Source of the DNA: Shewanella fodinae
GTDB taxonomy: Bacteria > Pseudomonadota > Gammaproteobacteria > Enterobacterales > Shewanellaceae
NCBI RefSeq assembly: GCF_014651955.1
Contig: NZ_BMXW01000006.1
Location: 130,021-194,020 of the forward strand
DNA: 64,000 nt
Reading direction: 5' to 3'
The notes under the pieces were generated by a model that saw only the letters and a list, made by a program, of their open reading frames with translations, had not been told where the DNA came from and ran no database searches. Positions 14,943-23,441 of this stretch are shown here, one piece after another. Every line of letters starts with the position of its first letter. Within the stretch, counting starts at the first letter, position 1. Made by a program: the position numbers and the translations under genes.

Positions 14943-15847
14943 TGACCGAACCCAGTGAACTGGTATATATGAGTGCCAAACAGGTAGCGGAATATCTGGA
15001 TCTGAATGAGAAAAAGGTCTACGCCATGGCGAATGACCGGATGCTGCCAGCTACCAAAATCACTGGCAAATGGCTGTTTCCAAAGATCCTCATCGACCGC
15101 TGGCTGATGGATTCCTGTCACAGTGGTATGTTGTCTGACCGCCTGCTAGTCACCGGCAGTGATGATCCACTGCTATCCATGCAAGTTGCCCGGTTAATGG
15201 CTGAAGTGGGCAGTCGTGAACTGATAAGTTACAGTGCCACGGGTTCGCGGCTAGGACTGGAACTGCTGTCAAAAGGATACGCAGATGTTTGCACCCTGCA
15301 TTGGGGCAGCGCCGATGAGCGCAATATTCGCCACACCGCACTATTAAAAGGCTACCCCAACCACCAACAGTGGATCATGGTGCATGGCTACAATCGGCAA
15401 CAGGGATTGATAGTGCGTCCAGAATTGCATCACCAGTGTCAGGAAGAAGATAAGGTACTGAGTCTGCCGTGGCGTTGGGTCAGCCGCCAAGGTGGCGCTG
15501 GCAGCCAACAACATCTGGAACACTGGCTGATGAAACGTGGTTCCAGTCTGAAAAATCTCAATACAGTGCTCACCGCCTATAGCGAGCGAGAGTTGGCAGG
15601 CTATCTAGCGCGCGGCGATGCGGATATTGGCTTTGGCTGTCAGGCTGTCGCCATGGAAAGCGGTCTGGGATTTGTGCCGTTGCTGACAGAATCCTTCGAT
15701 TTTGTTATGCCGCAAGGCATCTACTTCCGTCGGCAATTGCAGCAACTGTTCAAACTGCTGGCCGGTTCATCATCACGGCAGATGGCCGCACTGCTTGGCG
15801 GCTATGATCTGACCGATTGCGGCCAATTACTCTGGAGTCCAGAGTAA
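14942..15847 (+). CDS. Helix-turn-helix regulator with periplasmic-binding-protein-like sensor domain
   Basis: This 301-residue protein has an excisionase-type helix-turn-helix at residues 8-58 (MSAKQVAEYLDLNEKKVYAM ... GKWLFPKILIDRWL). The C-terminal domain resembles the PBP-like domain seen in ModE-related and molybdate-sensing regulators (SRLGLELLSKGYADVCTLHWG, ARGDADIGFGCQAVA, LGFVPLLTESFDFVM). I prefer the ATG at 14942, five bases after GGAG; an ATG at 14939 would be two bases from it. The gene overlaps the fdhD stop, so the two are co-translated. It is a strong candidate for controlling the adjacent formate dehydrogenase genes. The ligand is unknown; molybdate, tungstate or formate are guesses. 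Confidence 0.8.
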   Translation: MTEPSELVYMSAKQVAEYLDLNEKKVYAMANDRMLPATKITGKWLFPKILIDRWLMDSCHSGMLSDRLLVTGSDDPLLSMQVARLMAEVGSRELISYSATGSRLGLELLSKGYADVCTLHWGSADERNIRHTALLKGYPNHQQWIMVHGYNRQQGLIVRPELHHQCQEEDKVLSLPWRWVSRQGGAGSQQHLEHWLMKRGSSLKNLNTVLTAYSERELAGYLARGDADIGFGCQAVAMESGLGFVPLLTESFDFVMPQGIYFRRQLQQLFKLLAGSSSRQMAALLGGYDLTDCGQLLWSPE

Positions 15848-16540
15848 GTAACTCGCATAATCCGCCTATTGTTATTGGCGAAAGGTGGCTAATTGGTGTA
15901 ATGCATCGTTCTATTCTGGGCTAAAGAAATAGGCTGCGCCTATGCAAACTGCGTTTGCTAACGTCGTGAGCCTCCGCGCTCACACTGCGGCCAAGGGGCA
16001 ATGCTCGTCCATCGAAACACGTCTTTGGCTCACGCTCATAAACGCATCATCGCTTCTCGCCTTGCTGTAGTTAATTGCCTGCCGCAGGCTTGGCACGATG
16101 CAAGCACATCCGTGTAATCTCGACGCCAGCTAATTACGTCCATGTAATTAGCCAGCTCGCCATCCTTGGCTCGCGCGCATAAACACATCGCCTTCTCGAT
16201 ATTCGCGTTGCTGGCGACGGCCACAAGTCCGCATGTGCTAGGAATTATCGGAGTTATTCTGTTAATAGCAAACGAGGGATTGTGAACAGTTAAAGCAGAA
16301 TCGCTTTGCCCTCAAAACGTTTTAGCATTGCGACCTGAGATCAGCGCTATTCTCTGAAAGTTGACCAAATTCTAGTAATGCTAAAAACGACTAATCTAAT
16401 TATAACGATTCAAACCTTAAGCATTTGAAATCAGGCTTAATCATCCCAATAAAATCTGATAAATATCACGACACATTAACAAGAAATGTCTTAGTATTTT
16501 GTTTTTTAATACAATTTTTTAATTTAGATAGGGATGTTAA
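15848..16540. repeat. Gene-free stretch with repeat-like sequence
   Basis: Nearly 700 bases without a convincing gene. The left half (about 15900-16230) is GC-richer and has the appearance of an intergenic repeat. It contains the perfect inverted repeat GCTAATTAC-GTCCAT-GTAATTAGC (16129-16152) and short phrases centred on catggac/catccgtg of the kind I associate with dispersed repeats in Shewanella and Vibrio. The right half is AT-rich and should carry the promoter of the lipoprotein gene at 16541. Confirming repeat status needs a genome-wide comparison. Confidence 0.45.
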
Positions 16541-17410
16541 ATGTCGAAATTTAAGTTTATGGGTATTTTGTGTATTGGCTTGATTGTGTCCACAATGTCA
16601 GGATGTTCTTCTGTTCCAAAACAAGATAGCGCTATTAAAAATGGAGTTTTTTACGGGAATTCTAGTCTCTCATTTGGTGGCAAATTGGAACTATTGGCCG
16701 GAAACTCCGCTGTTGAGGATAAGAATGACGATAACTTGTTATCCAGTGTTGATATCCATTTTATTGAAGCGAGCGGGGATACCGTTTCAGCACAAACTAG
16801 CCAGGATTTTGGCGCTGGCAAAGCGTTAGATTTTCTGGCGACAGCCAAGCTCGTAGGTTCAGGATTTGCGCTTGCTAACTTTCTGAGTAACCCAGCTGAT
16901 TACCCGGGTGTTGGTCATGTAATTCTTATTAAGCTCGAAGATGGGCAAAACCCAAGAACGCCTGAAATGCTTCGTAAAGCATTTACAGAATTAACCAACC
17001 CCAGTTCTGCGCTAATACAAAACTCTAAATGCGCGATGGACGGAACCGCACTGCATTGTATTAACGCACCTAAGGATAGTGACATAGGTGACATGCGATT
17101 CTCTACATTGGTGGATTACAGCTACGTGCAAAAACTAATCCCCGGTGCTGAACCTGGGAATTATGCGGCGTACGGCTTTGATGATGCCGTATGGACGACA
17201 TCCCAACTGAGAAGTAAAGACTTAGCCTTTGGAAACCCCTATATGATCCATTTCTCCGCAGCTAAATATTGGTACACCCTTTCAAAAACTGGCAGCTTGG
17301 AATACCAATATACTTACAGGGTAACGAAGTTGGCCGATCCTAACTTGATGGGGCTTATTTACATTTATAATACTGATTACAAAGAGAAAAAAATCGCAAC
17401 CCTACGGTAA
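16541..17410 (+). CDS. Predicted lipoprotein of unknown function
   Basis: A 289-residue protein with a lipoprotein signal peptide: MSKFKFMGILCIGLIVSTMSGC with Cys22 as the probable lipidated residue, followed by Ser-Ser and so likely outer-membrane directed. I do not recognise the mature domain. It contains a DFGAGKALDFLATAKLVGSGFALANF stretch resembling a hydrophobic helix, two conserved-looking cysteines (SKCAMDGTALHC), and aromatic-rich C-terminal strands. AGGG precedes the ATG. The gene and its flanks are clearly more AT-rich than the fdh genes, and it is isolated from any operon, which suggests horizontal transfer or an accessory role. Confidence 0.7.
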   Translation: MSKFKFMGILCIGLIVSTMSGCSSVPKQDSAIKNGVFYGNSSLSFGGKLELLAGNSAVEDKNDDNLLSSVDIHFIEASGDTVSAQTSQDFGAGKALDFLATAKLVGSGFALANFLSNPADYPGVGHVILIKLEDGQNPRTPEMLRKAFTELTNPSSALIQNSKCAMDGTALHCINAPKDSDIGDMRFSTLVDYSYVQKLIPGAEPGNYAAYGFDDAVWTTSQLRSKDLAFGNPYMIHFSAAKYWYTLSKTGSLEYQYTYRVTKLADPNLMGLIYIYNTDYKEKKIATLR

Positions 17411-17455
17411 TGTTGTTTACGTTGTCTTTATCGCGACGTGTACAAGGGACATCAC

Positions 17456-17495
17456 ACCCACTCAACTGTCACCATATGGTGACAGTTGAGTGGGT
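17456..17495. repeat. Perfect 40-base palindrome
   Basis: Positions 17456-17495 read identically on both strands: a 20-base half ACCCACTCAACTGTCACCAT followed directly by its reverse complement, with no spacer. It starts 46 bases after the lipoprotein stop codon. No T-run follows on either side, so simple termination is not the only reading. Confidence 0.85.
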
Positions 17496-17742
17496 TCATT
17501 TGTGAAGCGAAACTCAAATTCATGACATATTCTGTCATTTCTATTCGTTGCTCCCTTGAAAGTGTTTTGCCACAACCTAATTTTCTTTGGTGGCAACAAC
17601 CAACCCCTATCTTCTGGTTTAAGGATGGTGACCAATATTTGATACCGCTATATCATAATGAAAAGTATTTTTTTTGTATTTAAAACTGTGTACGATTTCA
17701 GAAAGTAAAGTTTTTTGAGATTAAGATATTTTGTGAGAGTTT

Positions 17743-17964
17743 ATGTTAAGAAATTTAGTGTTGACAACGGCTTCTTTGCTTTGTGGATGCAGTAGCTTTG
17801 TATATAATCCACACTATAACGGACCAGTGATAATTTCTCCCAAGCAAAAATGTAATATAACAGCAGAAACCGTTAGCGACCCTTCGTTGCAAGCAGTCAA
17901 AGACACTATTTGTTACCGTAAGCCCCACAAACCTTTATTGATCAAACCATTGCACGATCGGTAA
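17743..17964 (+). CDS. Small predicted lipoprotein
   Basis: A 73-residue protein with a lipobox-like signal (MLRNLVLTTASLLCGCSS, probable lipidated Cys16). The mature part is about 57 residues and has two further cysteines (KCNITAET, TICYRKPHK). GAGAG precedes the ATG. The surrounding sequence is AT-rich like the lipoprotein gene at 16541, and the two may belong to the same accessory patch. I recognise no family. The signal peptide and ribosome binding site support it as real, but its short length keeps confidence moderate. Confidence 0.6.
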   Translation: MLRNLVLTTASLLCGCSSFVYNPHYNGPVIISPKQKCNITAETVSDPSLQAVKDTICYRKPHKPLLIKPLHDR

Positions 17965-18092
17965 CTACCACCCTAGCTGGCTGTAGTGATCTACGCACGA
18001 GAAGTCACTCTCGGTAACTAAGAAAGGTGAGATTTAAGTATTCATAACGCCGAAAGAGCAAAATATATTCAATTAAAATCAATTGGTATTAT

Positions 18093-18118
18093 CAAGTTAT
18101 TCGCGCATTGATAACTTG
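18093..18118 (+). terminator. Possible weak hairpin after the small lipoprotein
   Basis: CAAGTTAT (18093-18100) and ATAACTTG (18111-18118) form an 8-bp AT-rich stem, followed by TTCG rather than a clean T-run. It lies about 130 bases past the small lipoprotein gene. This is weak evidence for termination. Confidence 0.3.
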
Positions 18119-18194
18119 TTCGCCCCCTTTAAGTACTTAAGTAAAAAAGCGTGAATATACTGAAAGAAAAAATCTGCGGCTGACGTTTCACTAA

Positions 18195-19160
18195 TCAGGT
18201 TTTAAATTTGCGCCAGGTCTGACGGGTGTTTTCGTCAAGAAAACTCCAAGCCAAGATCCGGGTTTGTTTGTTGCCCTGTACCATTTTCAGCGTGCGTACT
18301 GCTTGTGCCTGTTGTTGCGTCAGCCACCGATAACACTGTGGTAAATTTTCGGCTTTAGAGACTAAAGAGCTAAACCACAGCACTTGCGCGCCATAGTGTT
18401 TACTTTCGCTGATCATCCGCTGTAAAAATCCGGCTTCACCACCGTCGCACCAGAGTTCATTGGCGCGGCCAGCAAAATTCAGCTGTGGCTGTTTGGCAGG
18501 CTTGCCACGGTTGGCCGCCAGATTGCGCACCTTGCGTAGGCTGCCTTGTTGCGCTTCGGCAGCAGAGCGGTGAAAAGGCGGGTTACACAGGGTGACATCA
18601 AAATATTCACCCGGCTGAATGATATTGGCAAACATATGCTGCGGCTGTGATTGTTGGCGTAGGCTGACAAGCGCGGCGATACGGGGATTGGCATTAAGCA
18701 CGGATTGCAGATGCTGTAATGCCTTGGCATCAATATCACTACCAACAAAACGCCAGCCATAAATGGCAGTGCCCAGCAACGGATAGATGCCATTCGCGCC
18801 AGTGCCGATATCCAGCGCAGTGATTTGAGTACCTTTGGGAATAGCGCCACCTTCGGCCAACAGATCCGCCAGATGGTGCAGGTAATCTTCGCGTCCTGGC
18901 ACCGGCGGACACAAATAACCGTCTGGTAGGCTCCAGTCACAGATCTGATAATGCTGTTTGAGTAATGCGGCATTCAGGGCTTTTACCGCCGCAGGCTCGC
19001 TGAAATTAATCGACAGTTGACCGTATTGGGTGGTCAGCAGGTGGCGTTTCAAAGGTGGGAATTGCTGCGCTAACGCCGTAAAATCATAGCCTTGGCGATG
19101 ACGGTTACGAGGGTGCAACCCTTTATCCCGTCTTAGCTGCGGGATTTTTGCCTCCGCCAT
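18195..19160 (-). CDS. rlmF: 23S rRNA (adenine-1618-N6)-methyltransferase
   Basis: RlmF methylates A1618 of 23S rRNA using S-adenosylmethionine. The 321-residue protein starts with the family's N-terminal pattern LHPRNRHRQGYDF. It has a SAM-binding segment LDIGTGANGIYPLLG and the N6-adenine methyltransferase catalytic motif NPPFH (in VTLCNPPFHRS). The length fits the E. coli protein (about 308 residues). The start codon lies one codon after the FliL-like stop, so the pair is probably translationally coupled. It is a chromosomal housekeeping gene. Confidence 0.9.
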   Translation of the reverse strand: MAEAKIPQLRRDKGLHPRNRHRQGYDFTALAQQFPPLKRHLLTTQYGQLSINFSEPAAVKALNAALLKQHYQICDWSLPDGYLCPPVPGREDYLHHLADLLAEGGAIPKGTQITALDIGTGANGIYPLLGTAIYGWRFVGSDIDAKALQHLQSVLNANPRIAALVSLRQQSQPQHMFANIIQPGEYFDVTLCNPPFHRSAAEAQQGSLRKVRNLAANRGKPAKQPQLNFAGRANELWCDGGEAGFLQRMISESKHYGAQVLWFSSLVSKAENLPQCYRWLTQQQAQAVRTLKMVQGNKQTRILAWSFLDENTRQTWRKFKT

Positions 19161-19163
19161 GGC

Positions 19164-19586
19164 TTAGTCGTACAGATAACGGGTAAACAGCAGGTTGACT
19201 ACCAGCTCTTTGCCGGTTTCTTGCTGCAGCAAACGATTGACCGTTTGGTAGCATTCCTTACGGATCTCTTCCCTGCCAGTTAACGACTTAATTTTATCTT
19301 CGGTCTGGTTACCAAGGATCTCCACAATGGCCGCCCGCAGCAATGGATCATGGTGCTGGATTGCCAGTAAATCCTGCTGATCCTTTACCATTAACTCCAC
19401 GCTGATCCGCACAAATCCTAGCTTTTTGCGGTTGGAGATATAATTGGTCACTATCTCTGGCTCAAAGCCGTAGTATGCATAGTTATCTTCAGTTACCGCT
19501 GGTTTTTCTTTTTCAGCATCGGCTGCCTGAGCCGGAAGCCAACTGCCCACCAGTGTCAACAATATGAGTAATAGTAATTTTTGCAT
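19164..19586 (-). CDS. FliL-like exported protein
   Basis: A 140-residue protein with a cleavable-looking signal peptide (MQKLLLLILLTLVGSWLPAQAAD) followed by a FliL-type domain: YAYYGFEPEIVTNY, GFVRISVELMV, HDPLLRAAIVEIL, LTGREEIRKEC, and the closing VVNLLFTRYLYD. Classical FliL has a transmembrane anchor and a basal-body role in a flagellar operon. Here there are no flagellar neighbours, and the paralogue sits before rlmF. I chose ATG 19586 because the signal peptide begins there. The family is likely; the function of this stand-alone form is unknown. Confidence 0.75.
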   Translation of the reverse strand: MQKLLLLILLTLVGSWLPAQAADAEKEKPAVTEDNYAYYGFEPEIVTNYISNRKKLGFVRISVELMVKDQQDLLAIQHHDPLLRAAIVEILGNQTEDKIKSLTGREEIRKECYQTVNRLLQQETGKELVVNLLFTRYLYD

Positions 19587-19685
19587 GTATTCGCACCACC
19601 CTGTCGGCAACTGAAATGTCTACGGTTTAGCATCAGCAGTCCCCGTGTTAGACTCCGTGAGTCTTTCTATTGTATCGGCTATCTG

Positions 19686-20234
19686 ATGAATCTGACTAGT
19701 CCTGGCTTTCCTTTTGGCGATATTATCAAGTGGTCTGCTGAGCCACCACATTCATTTTCAGCGCAGCCGTTAGCCGCATGGCTTACGGCTGATGGCAGTC
19801 TTACCCAGCGCCTACGCCAATGTTGTCAGCAGTTTGAAGTCACGCTGTTAGGCGAGGTGGTAGCTACACCACTGCCCGGAGAGTGGCCGGGAACAGAAGA
19901 CAAGTTATGGATCAGAGAAGTGCTGCTATGTCTGGATAATCGACCGTTAGTGTATGCCCGCACCTTGGCACCGTCATCGCTGACCCAGTTACAACACCGT
20001 GGGCAAAAACCACTGGGCGAACTGTTATTCACCGACAATAACTTCATCCCGGGGCATATGGAATGGGGACAAGCACCCATAACGGGCAAAATCCAGCAGC
20101 TAGCGGCCACCTTAGGACAAACGTCTGCTAACACCATTTGGGGTCGTCGCCGCTATTTCCATTATCGTCAACAGCGGCTGCTAGTGGCCGAATTTTTCCT
20201 GCCGGAAGCGGTTAGCCGACTGCCGCCACTCTGA
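19686..20234 (+). CDS. ubiC: Chorismate lyase
   Basis: UbiC converts chorismate to 4-hydroxybenzoate plus pyruvate, the first step of ubiquinone synthesis. The 182-residue protein has the family elements FEVTLLGE, LWIREVLL, PLVYARTLAP, PLGELLF and the C-terminal WGRRRYFHYRQQRLLVAEFFLP. ATG 19686 (MNLTSPGF) gives a length close to the E. coli enzyme (165). There is no clear ribosome binding site. An upstream start at 19581 would overlap the divergent FliL-like gene. Its 3' end overlaps the convergent metalloprotease gene by 23 bases. Confidence 0.9.
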   Translation: MNLTSPGFPFGDIIKWSAEPPHSFSAQPLAAWLTADGSLTQRLRQCCQQFEVTLLGEVVATPLPGEWPGTEDKLWIREVLLCLDNRPLVYARTLAPSSLTQLQHRGQKPLGELLFTDNNFIPGHMEWGQAPITGKIQQLAATLGQTSANTIWGRRRYFHYRQQRLLVAEFFLPEAVSRLPPL

Positions 20235-23034
20235 AACTTAGTTTACGTCGTCCCAATGCCGCCAGTAACAGCCCCAAGAGACACCAACTGCCGAGACTGC
20301 CACCACCGCCAGAGCTACTGGTACTGTCGGTGGTTATTGGCGCAGTGACCGTGACAGTGTTAGTCGCACTGGCGCTGGCGTTGCTGCCATCGGTGACAGT
20401 CAAGGTCACACTGTAACTGCCGCTACTACGGTAAGTATGCGAGGGGGAAGTCAGACTGCTGCTGTCACCGTCGCCAAAATTCCAGCGGTAACTGAGTGTA
20501 CCACTGCCACCGCTACTCTGGTTGCTAAACTGCGCGGTTAAACCGTTGACGGTGCTACTGAATGCAGCAGCAAGCGTCGCATTCAGCGTCACCTGTTTTG
20601 TTGTCGTTGCGGTCTGCGCCTGAGCATCAGTTACCGTTAATGTCACACTGTAACTGCCTGCCGCAGTATAGGTATGCTGTGGGTTCTGCTGCGTGCTGGT
20701 AGTGCCATCACCAAAATTCCACAAATAGCTGTATGGTGCGGTCCCGCCACTGGTACTCGCGCTGAAACTGACTTGCAACCCTTGTTGCGCCGTCGCAAAA
20801 CTGGTTGCCAAATCAGAGGCAACCACGGAGTCATCCATGGCCAGTCTGACAGTAGCCTGACTGGAATCCAGTTCCTGAGAAACCACTTCCAGCGTAAATC
20901 CTAATGCCGGCAGTTTAATACCTGCCTGCGGCATGCTTGGCGCACTGTAATCGTCCCGGTCATCAAAAATACTGGTCGCCGTACGGTAGTTATCACCGGG
21001 ATAGTAACTCTGGTTGTAGAGGCTGAAGGCCGCATCATGGATTTGTACTAATGTTGGCTGCCCGCTCACCAGATGCTGGTCCGCATCCACCACACCAATA
21101 AACACCTTGCCGGGATGATCGCCAACATTGTTGTCATCGACATCCTGATCTCGCAGCCATACCAAAACCCCCGGATCATACCCCGCCTGTTCCAAGCCGC
21201 GGTCAATCCCGGCATAGCTGCGCAGCTGTACCAGATAACTGCGCCCGGTCCCTGGACGACTAGCCCCGGTACGGATAAAACTGCTGAGCGTCATGTTGGC
21301 ATTTAATTGCTCAGCATCATCGGCAAATACTATGTTGGCTCCCGCCATGAGCTGAATGTTGTCAACCTGAATGCCATCGCCACCCAATGCTTCATCGGTT
21401 TTATATACCAGGCTGATCTGTTTGTTGTTTCCCGCATAAGCACTCAGATCAAAACTCAAGGTAACCCAGCCGTTATTGTCTGCCGCAGCTAATGTCGACG
21501 AATCCCCGGTAATGATATTGCGAGCATTGTTAACGGTGTTAGTGCTGACGGTGTAATTCCCAGCAACCGCTACACCATCCACCAACAACTGGGCGTAATC
21601 ATAATATTGCTCAGTATCCCAGCGGGCTTTCATCGTTAGTGTTAGCGGGCTGCTGGAGGGCAACTGTACATTGAACGACATCGCATGATTAAGTTGATTG
21701 CCGCTACCAGAATAATATTGATAATCACCGGCATAGGGTGCAGTAATGGCAACCTCACCAGGCGGCAGCGTGATTTCCAATTGGTTAAGACTATTGCTGT
21801 CAGTTGCCTGATTGAGCACAACATCCGTACCATCAGCTGTCAGCGCTGTATAAGCAATAGTTTGCATATTCAGCCAGCGCCCTTTATAACGCTGCTGCAG
21901 AAAATCCCGCGCATAAGGACTAAATCCTGTGGGCGCCGAGCCCGCTGGTGCGCCGGTCCAGCTACCATTTGACATCAACGACCAGTAGCCTACCGGTTCA
22001 CCATCTCCACTGTTGTCAGTGTTATATTCGTCTGGCAGACCTAGATCGTGGCCGAATTCATGCACACATACACCAACAGCCGAATCAATGGGCTGAATGG
22101 TGTAACCAAACACACGTTTGGATGTGCCAGGGATCAACTGACCGTAACTGCCAGGCACAAAATACCGATGCGACCAGATGGCATCATCACCCAGCACTCC
22201 GCCGCCAGCTTCTTCACCAATACTGGAATGAAACACCATCACATGGTCAATAATGCCGTCGGGTTCATTCAGATTACCGTCGCCGTCGATGTCATAGGGG
22301 TCTTCCACGTCGTATTGCGCCAGCTCCGCAGCAGACATATTGGCGGCCGCCAAAGCCACGGCTTCTTCGACCAGCTCGGTAGCACGGATATCGCTGTCGT
22401 TGTTATCGGGATCGTTGGCACCGTAATAGGCGGCATTATGGCTAGCGGTATACCAGCCTTTAACATCACCCGTAAAATAAAAACTGTTACCTGATGCCGC
22501 CTGATAATACTGGTATGCCGACTGCAGATTTTGCCCAGAAGGACCGCTAAACCCGCTATTGGAGAACAATAGACCCTGGTAATGGGATGCCGGATAGCTA
22601 CTGTAATACATTTCGCTATCGGCAGACGTTAACCGATTGTTATCGTAGGGAAGATCTGGAAAATCAATCAGTACCGCCAATACTTTTACTGTCTTGGTAA
22701 CACTAGCATCCGCAGCAGACACCCGCTGTAACTTCGACAAGGTTGTGAGACCTTGACTTCGTTGATACGCCGCCTTCAGCAACTGCCGATTGTGATTCAA
22801 TTTCTGCAGTTGTTCTTTAGATAATTTACCGCCTTGCAGATAATCCGCTAAAAGCTGTTGCTGCTGTTCCAAGGACGCATTTGGCGATAACTCACCACGC
22901 TTTTTCATCCAGTAAAGAATCTGGTCTTGATTGGCAATCGCGGGATCCCGAGGCGCCGGAGCCGCAGCGACAATACAACTGGTACTGAACAAAACCGCGC
23001 TGATGATCAGTGAAAGCAGATGTCCACGATTCAT
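20212..23034 (-). CDS. Secreted M6-family metalloprotease with PKD repeats and GlyGly-CTERM anchor
   Basis: A 940-residue exported zinc protease. In order it has a signal peptide (to about residue 25), a Gln-rich propeptide (about 35-110), and an M6 (immune inhibitor A-like) catalytic domain with HEFGH at 325-329 and DEYN just after it. A calcium-loop-like DIDGDGNLNEPDG lies near 248-260. Two PKD domains follow, each with a WNFGDG core and SYSVTLTVTD. The C-terminus is Gly-rich (SSGGGGSLGSW), then hydrophobic, then basic (GRRK). That tail is the GlyGly-CTERM signal processed by rhombosortase in bacteria with type II secretion. The gene overlaps a small upstream lipoprotein gene by ATGA. The substrate is unknown. 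Confidence 0.9.
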   Translation of the reverse strand: MNRGHLLSLIISAVLFSTSCIVAAAPAPRDPAIANQDQILYWMKKRGELSPNASLEQQQQLLADYLQGGKLSKEQLQKLNHNRQLLKAAYQRSQGLTTLSKLQRVSAADASVTKTVKVLAVLIDFPDLPYDNNRLTSADSEMYYSSYPASHYQGLLFSNSGFSGPSGQNLQSAYQYYQAASGNSFYFTGDVKGWYTASHNAAYYGANDPDNNDSDIRATELVEEAVALAAANMSAAELAQYDVEDPYDIDGDGNLNEPDGIIDHVMVFHSSIGEEAGGGVLGDDAIWSHRYFVPGSYGQLIPGTSKRVFGYTIQPIDSAVGVCVHEFGHDLGLPDEYNTDNSGDGEPVGYWSLMSNGSWTGAPAGSAPTGFSPYARDFLQQRYKGRWLNMQTIAYTALTADGTDVVLNQATDSNSLNQLEITLPPGEVAITAPYAGDYQYYSGSGNQLNHAMSFNVQLPSSSPLTLTMKARWDTEQYYDYAQLLVDGVAVAGNYTVSTNTVNNARNIITGDSSTLAAADNNGWVTLSFDLSAYAGNNKQISLVYKTDEALGGDGIQVDNIQLMAGANIVFADDAEQLNANMTLSSFIRTGASRPGTGRSYLVQLRSYAGIDRGLEQAGYDPGVLVWLRDQDVDDNNVGDHPGKVFIGVVDADQHLVSGQPTLVQIHDAAFSLYNQSYYPGDNYRTATSIFDDRDDYSAPSMPQAGIKLPALGFTLEVVSQELDSSQATVRLAMDDSVVASDLATSFATAQQGLQVSFSASTSGGTAPYSYLWNFGDGTTSTQQNPQHTYTAAGSYSVTLTVTDAQAQTATTTKQVTLNATLAAAFSSTVNGLTAQFSNQSSGGSGTLSYRWNFGDGDSSSLTSPSHTYRSSGSYSVTLTVTDGSNASASATNTVTVTAPITTDSTSSSGGGGSLGSWCLLGLLLAALGRRKLSFRVAAVG

Positions 23035-23339
23035 GCTTTAGGCTCCTTTTTACACTTGCTGTAGGCCTGTTGCCGTTGGCGAATGTAGTTATTGAGAATC
23101 TGTTGCTGTTGTTGCTCACTCATTGCTGGCGTAAGCACTCCTTTGTCTAACAACATCTGGCGAATTTGAGTACGATTGATATGGGGCGCGCCGCTGCCAC
23201 AGGGAGTTAATGGCTCGGGGGCTGGCGCGGCAGCTGGTGCTTGTGTGCTCTCGGTCGTGGCTGGTGGCGACTGGCAGGCACTCGCCCCCATTAACACCAG
23301 TACCGCCGGCAGACTGAACATGAGATAACGATTGACCAC
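23031..23339 (-). CDS. Small lipoprotein resembling the propeptide of the adjacent M6 protease
   Basis: A 102-residue protein with a signal peptide and a probable lipidated Cys22 (MGASACQS), a Pro/Ala-rich linker, and a C-terminal module at residues 55-86. That module aligns without gaps to residues 35-66 of the downstream metalloprotease propeptide: both read N-x-x-Q-I ... G-x-L-[ST]-P-x-x-S ... QQQQ-x-L-x-x-Y, 13 identities in 32. The gene overlaps the protease start by four bases (ATGA), so the two are produced together. A role as anchored inhibitor, chaperone or immunity factor for the protease is inference. The lipobox is not ideal (Ala at -3). Confidence 0.75.
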   Translation of the reverse strand: MVNRYLMFSLPAVLVLMGASACQSPPATTESTQAPAAAPAPEPLTPCGSGAPHINRTQIRQMLLDKGVLTPAMSEQQQQQILNNYIRQRQQAYSKCKKEPKA

Positions 23340-23441
23340 AGCACCCCCCTATAACAACTCAGGAACATTACATTAACTGTAGACAACCTTTCGAGACAAG
23401 CAGTTCAGCAACAAAGCAGTTTAATTGTTCAGGATTAATTC

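Noticed and set aside
16036..16224. A 62-codon open frame on the minus strand in the repeat-like region
   Set aside because: It has no ribosome binding site, lies in inverted-repeat sequence and reads like translated repeat.
17486..17683. A 65-codon open frame on the plus strand after the palindrome
   Set aside because: It begins inside the palindrome, has no ribosome binding site and shows no signal or domain pattern.
18479..18973. A 164-codon open frame inside rlmF on the same strand
   Set aside because: It is a shifted frame of rlmF, which has intact SAM-binding and NPPFH motifs.
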